Below the pieces are notes generated by a model, which did not search any database, was not told the DNA's origin, and saw only the letters and a program-made list of their open reading frames with translations. Positions 62,560 through 64,000 of a stretch of 64,000 bases of DNA are shown in pieces. Location of the stretch: contig CAWIRC010000001.1 in assembly GCA_963838495.1 (NCBI GenBank), positions 1,612,001-1,676,000 on the forward strand, given 5' to 3'. Numbering within the stretch: the stretch's first letter is position 1; each line of letters begins with the position of its first letter. The stretch comes from JBEKIK01 sp963838495 (GTDB lineage: Bacteria > Planctomycetota > Planctomycetia > Pirellulales > Thermoguttaceae). The position numbers and the translations under genes are program-made.

Positions 62560-62719
62560 GTTTAATGTCCCAAAAAATGCTTGTCGAGCGTTTGAAAGGT
62601 AAATATATTAACTAATTAATGCAAGACCACTTGAACAGTAAACAATTATATCAAAGCGGCTAATTTAATTACATTCCCCCCCATAATGTCTATATCATTG
62701 ATAAAAATTTTTGACAAAA

Positions 62720-62738
62720 TTCAAATTAGGACACTACC
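62720..62738. repeat. right terminal inverted repeat
   Basis: TTCAAATTAGGACACTACC; its reverse complement starts GGTAGTGTCC like the left end. Confidence 0.85.
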
Positions 62739-62746
62739 TATAGCCG
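62739..62746. repeat. right target-site duplication TATAGCCG
   Basis: Exact copy of 58838-58845. Confidence 0.85.
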
Positions 62747-62864
62747 ATATGGGTGGACAGAAAACAGAACAGTAGTATAAAATATAAGGCTCTAGCCATT
62801 TTCTATGCTTATAGGATGGCAATCGTTTAATTAACACTGATCTTTAACTAAATTGGAGGACTGA

Positions 62865-63062
62865 GTGGTAAAATTGACATTGCGGGAACGTGAATCTATC
62901 CAGGAGGCGGTTCGTCGCTTCCGTAAATTGGTTGAGCGAAGCGGGATCAAAAAGGAAATGCGCCGCCGTGAATATTACGAAAAACCCAGCGAAATCCGAC
63001 GACGCGCACGTCTACGTGCCGAACGTCGGTCGCGGCGCGGGCAAATAACCCCGGGTCTCTGA
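62865..63062 (+). CDS. rpsU: 30S ribosomal protein S21
   Basis: 65 residues from GTG 62865 behind GGAGGA. KLTLRERESIQEAVRRFRKL, VERSGIKKEMRRREYYEKPS and a basic tail (RRRARLRAERRSRRGQ) are the S21 pattern. The transposon lies about 120 bp upstream, close to the promoter region of this gene. A hairpin terminator overlaps the stop. Confidence 0.92.
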   Translation: MVKLTLRERESIQEAVRRFRKLVERSGIKKEMRRREYYEKPSEIRRRARLRAERRSRRGQITPGL

Positions 63063-63079
63063 TCTGCCCGGTGTTTTTT
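63048..63079 (+). terminator. terminator of rpsU
   Basis: ACCCCGGG, a 10-nt loop, CCCGGTGTTTTTT. The stem begins within the last codons of rpsU. Confidence 0.78.
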
Positions 63080-63255
63080 CTCTCTCAGATTTTTGGCGCT
63101 ATTTATCTGCGCCTATATAAATGATTTTCAAGGAACTTATCTTCTCGTTTTACCAAAAACTCCTCATCACTCATTTCATTATTCTTAGAGATTATCCCAA
63201 AACGAAAAAAACAATAATGGTGAGAAGTTATAACAATGAATTCTCGGCGATGCGG

Positions 63256-63297
63256 CCCTCACCCTAGCCCTCTCCCAAAGGGAGAGGGGACTTTTGG
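63256..63297. repeat. CTCTCCCAAAGGGAGAG repeat
   Basis: CCCTCACCCTAGCCC followed by CTCTCCCAAAGGGAGAGGGG, 10 bp after the dapB stop; CTTTTGGGA follows. It may act as a terminator for dapB. Confidence 0.85.
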
Positions 63298-63306
63298 GAT
63301 AGGCTT

Positions 63307-64000
63307 TTAAAATCCCAGCACATCTTTCATGCCGTATAGTCCGGCCGGTTTGCCGACAAGGAATTTCGCGGCGGCCAACGCGCCCAGTGCGTAGCAATCG
63401 CGATTGGTTGCCCGGACGGTTAATTCGATACTCTCGCCCGGCATGGCGAAGAGCACGGTGTGCTCGCCCGGGTTGTCGCCCACGCGGATGGCGTGATAAC
63501 CGATTTCATTGTGCGGTCGTTTGCCGGGGCGGCCTTGGCGGCCGTGGGCATGGATAGTCTGCCCCATTATGCCGGAAATAATCTGGCCGAATTTTAGCGC
63601 CGTGCCGCTGGGCGAGTCTTCTTTGTAGCGGTGATGCCGCTCGAGAATCTCCACGTCGGCATCTTTATCCTTAAGGGCGACGGCGGAAAGCTCGGCCAAT
63701 TTCATGACCAGGTTGACGGCCAAGCTCATGTTTGGGGCCCAGAGCAAAGGAATTTCACCCGACGCGGCATGAAGTTTTTCGGTTTGTAAAGGGCTTAATG
63801 CGGTTGTCGCTACCACCAGGGGGATCTTCCTTTGCCGGCAGGTTTGAATCATGTTCTCCGTACCGGCAGGCGTGGAAAAATCAACAACCACATCAACCGG
63901 ACCATTTATGCTCTCCGTAATTGGGACACCCAGCTTGCCCAATCCGGCAATTTCTCCGGCGTCTTCACCCAGCCTGGGATGGCCGGGCGATTCAATCGCG
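63307..64000 (-). CDS. dapB: 4-hydroxy-tetrahydrodipicolinate reductase, 5' end outside window
   Basis: 231 residues are visible. VDVVVDFSTPAGTENMI, the NAD-site edge region VVATTALSP, LLWAPNMSLAVNLVMKL and the catalytic ERHHRYKEDSPSGTALKFGQ (HH and K of the DapB active site) are all present; the end reads GLYGMKDVLGF. The frame stays open to the window edge (GEDAGEIAGLGKLGV), so the N-terminal nucleotide-binding GxxGxxG part lies outside. It reduces the product of DapA; DapL then acts on its product. Confidence 0.93.
   Translation of the reverse strand, partial: AIESPGHPRLGEDAGEIAGLGKLGVPITESINGPVDVVVDFSTPAGTENMIQTCRQRKIPLVVATTALSPLQTEKLHAASGEIPLLWAPNMSLAVNLVMKLAELSAVALKDKDADVEILERHHRYKEDSPSGTALKFGQIISGIMGQTIHAHGRQGRPGKRPHNEIGYHAIRVGDNPGEHTVLFAMPGESIELTVRATNRDCYALGALAAAKFLVGKPAGLYGMKDVLGF

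Larger units (their letters stand above)
58846..62738. mobile_element. IS1-type transposon with accessory cargo and an unusual tRNA
   Basis: Left end GGTAGTGTCCGGTTTTGAA and right end, read inward, GGTAGTGTCCTAATTTGAA: ten identical terminal bases and 16 of the first 19 overall. Flanks carry an exact 8-bp duplication. The 3,893-bp body is much more AT-rich than the chromosome and encodes an IS1-type transposase (minus), a zinc-ribbon/two-TM pair (plus), a 48-residue zinc ribbon (plus), a tRNA (minus), a winged-helix protein (minus) and a 20-residue peptide (plus), with several promoters and terminators. IS1-family elements with passenger genes are known as transporter ISs; the cargo set here is one I do not recognise. 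Confidence 0.87.

Overview
The window looks like a chromosomal segment of a member of the Planctomycetota, probably anaerobic or facultative and probably from an environmental or metagenomic assembly. The evidence is a DUF1559 pseudopilin with an H-X9-DG tail, a DUF1080 secreted protein, a Tat-type and a cytosolic Gfo/Idh/MocA oxidoreductase, a DUF3352 protein, a PEP-CTERM protein, a large membrane-tailed Ser/Thr kinase beside an FHA protein and an ECF-like sigma factor, and a Lys/Ala-only minigene. The assignment rests on gene content only.

Layout. 1-2.3 kb: DUF1080 protein and dapL. 2.4-8.9 kb: a TetR-controlled exporter operon (tetR, HlyD-like, two ABC ATPases, two ABC-2 permeases) with the same gene order as E. 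coli cecR-ybhGFSR, behind a consensus sigma-70 promoter and palindromic operator. 9-20 kb: a GxxExxY gene between inverted repeats, a pseudopilin, a MacB/LolD-like ABC pair, agmatinase, a cold-shock protein, a URO-D protein and mutS. 20.4-30.2 kb: hslVU, DUF3352, cinA, a Gfo oxidoreductase and a thioester-less macroglobulin-like protein. 30.3-32.5 kb: a gene-poor AT-rich stretch ending in the Lys-rich minigene. 32.5-39.5 kb: hdrCBA-mvhDGA, a complete set for a heterodisulfide-reductase/[NiFe]-hydrogenase electron-bifurcating complex. 39.6-47.1 kb: thiL and a signalling cluster (FHA, kinase, membrane protein, sigma factor). 47.4-58.1 kb: a CinA-C/NadD-like fusion, groES, a prenyltransferase-fold protein, a Tat-exported oxidoreductase, two HEAT-repeat proteins, nitroreductase, PEP-CTERM protein and a UbiB-family kinase. 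62.9-64 kb: rpsU and the start of dapB; dapL and dapB together point to the diaminopimelate-aminotransferase route to lysine and cell wall.

The most unusual part is an AT-rich 3,893-bp transposon at 58,846-62,738. It has GGTAGTGTCC terminal inverted repeats and an exact 8-bp target duplication (TATAGCCG), an IS1-type transposase, and cargo: a zinc-ribbon/two-TM pair, an apparently leaderless 48-aa zinc-ribbon gene, a winged-helix protein, a 20-residue hydrophobic peptide gene, promoter-linked structured RNAs and a tRNA gene. The tRNA fits a 9/3 (or 8/4) acceptor/T-stem cloverleaf with a long variable arm and a UAU anticodon much better than the canonical 7/5 form.

Two further themes run through the window. 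Dispersed palindromic and heptameric repeats sit immediately upstream of start codons, abut stop codons, and in several places lie in frame inside coding sequences (mutS twice, the macroglobulin-like gene, the CinA/NadD fusion). At least twelve single-base frameshifts break otherwise well-conserved genes; eight of them lie within a few bases of GCGC, which suggests systematic sequencing error more than gene decay.
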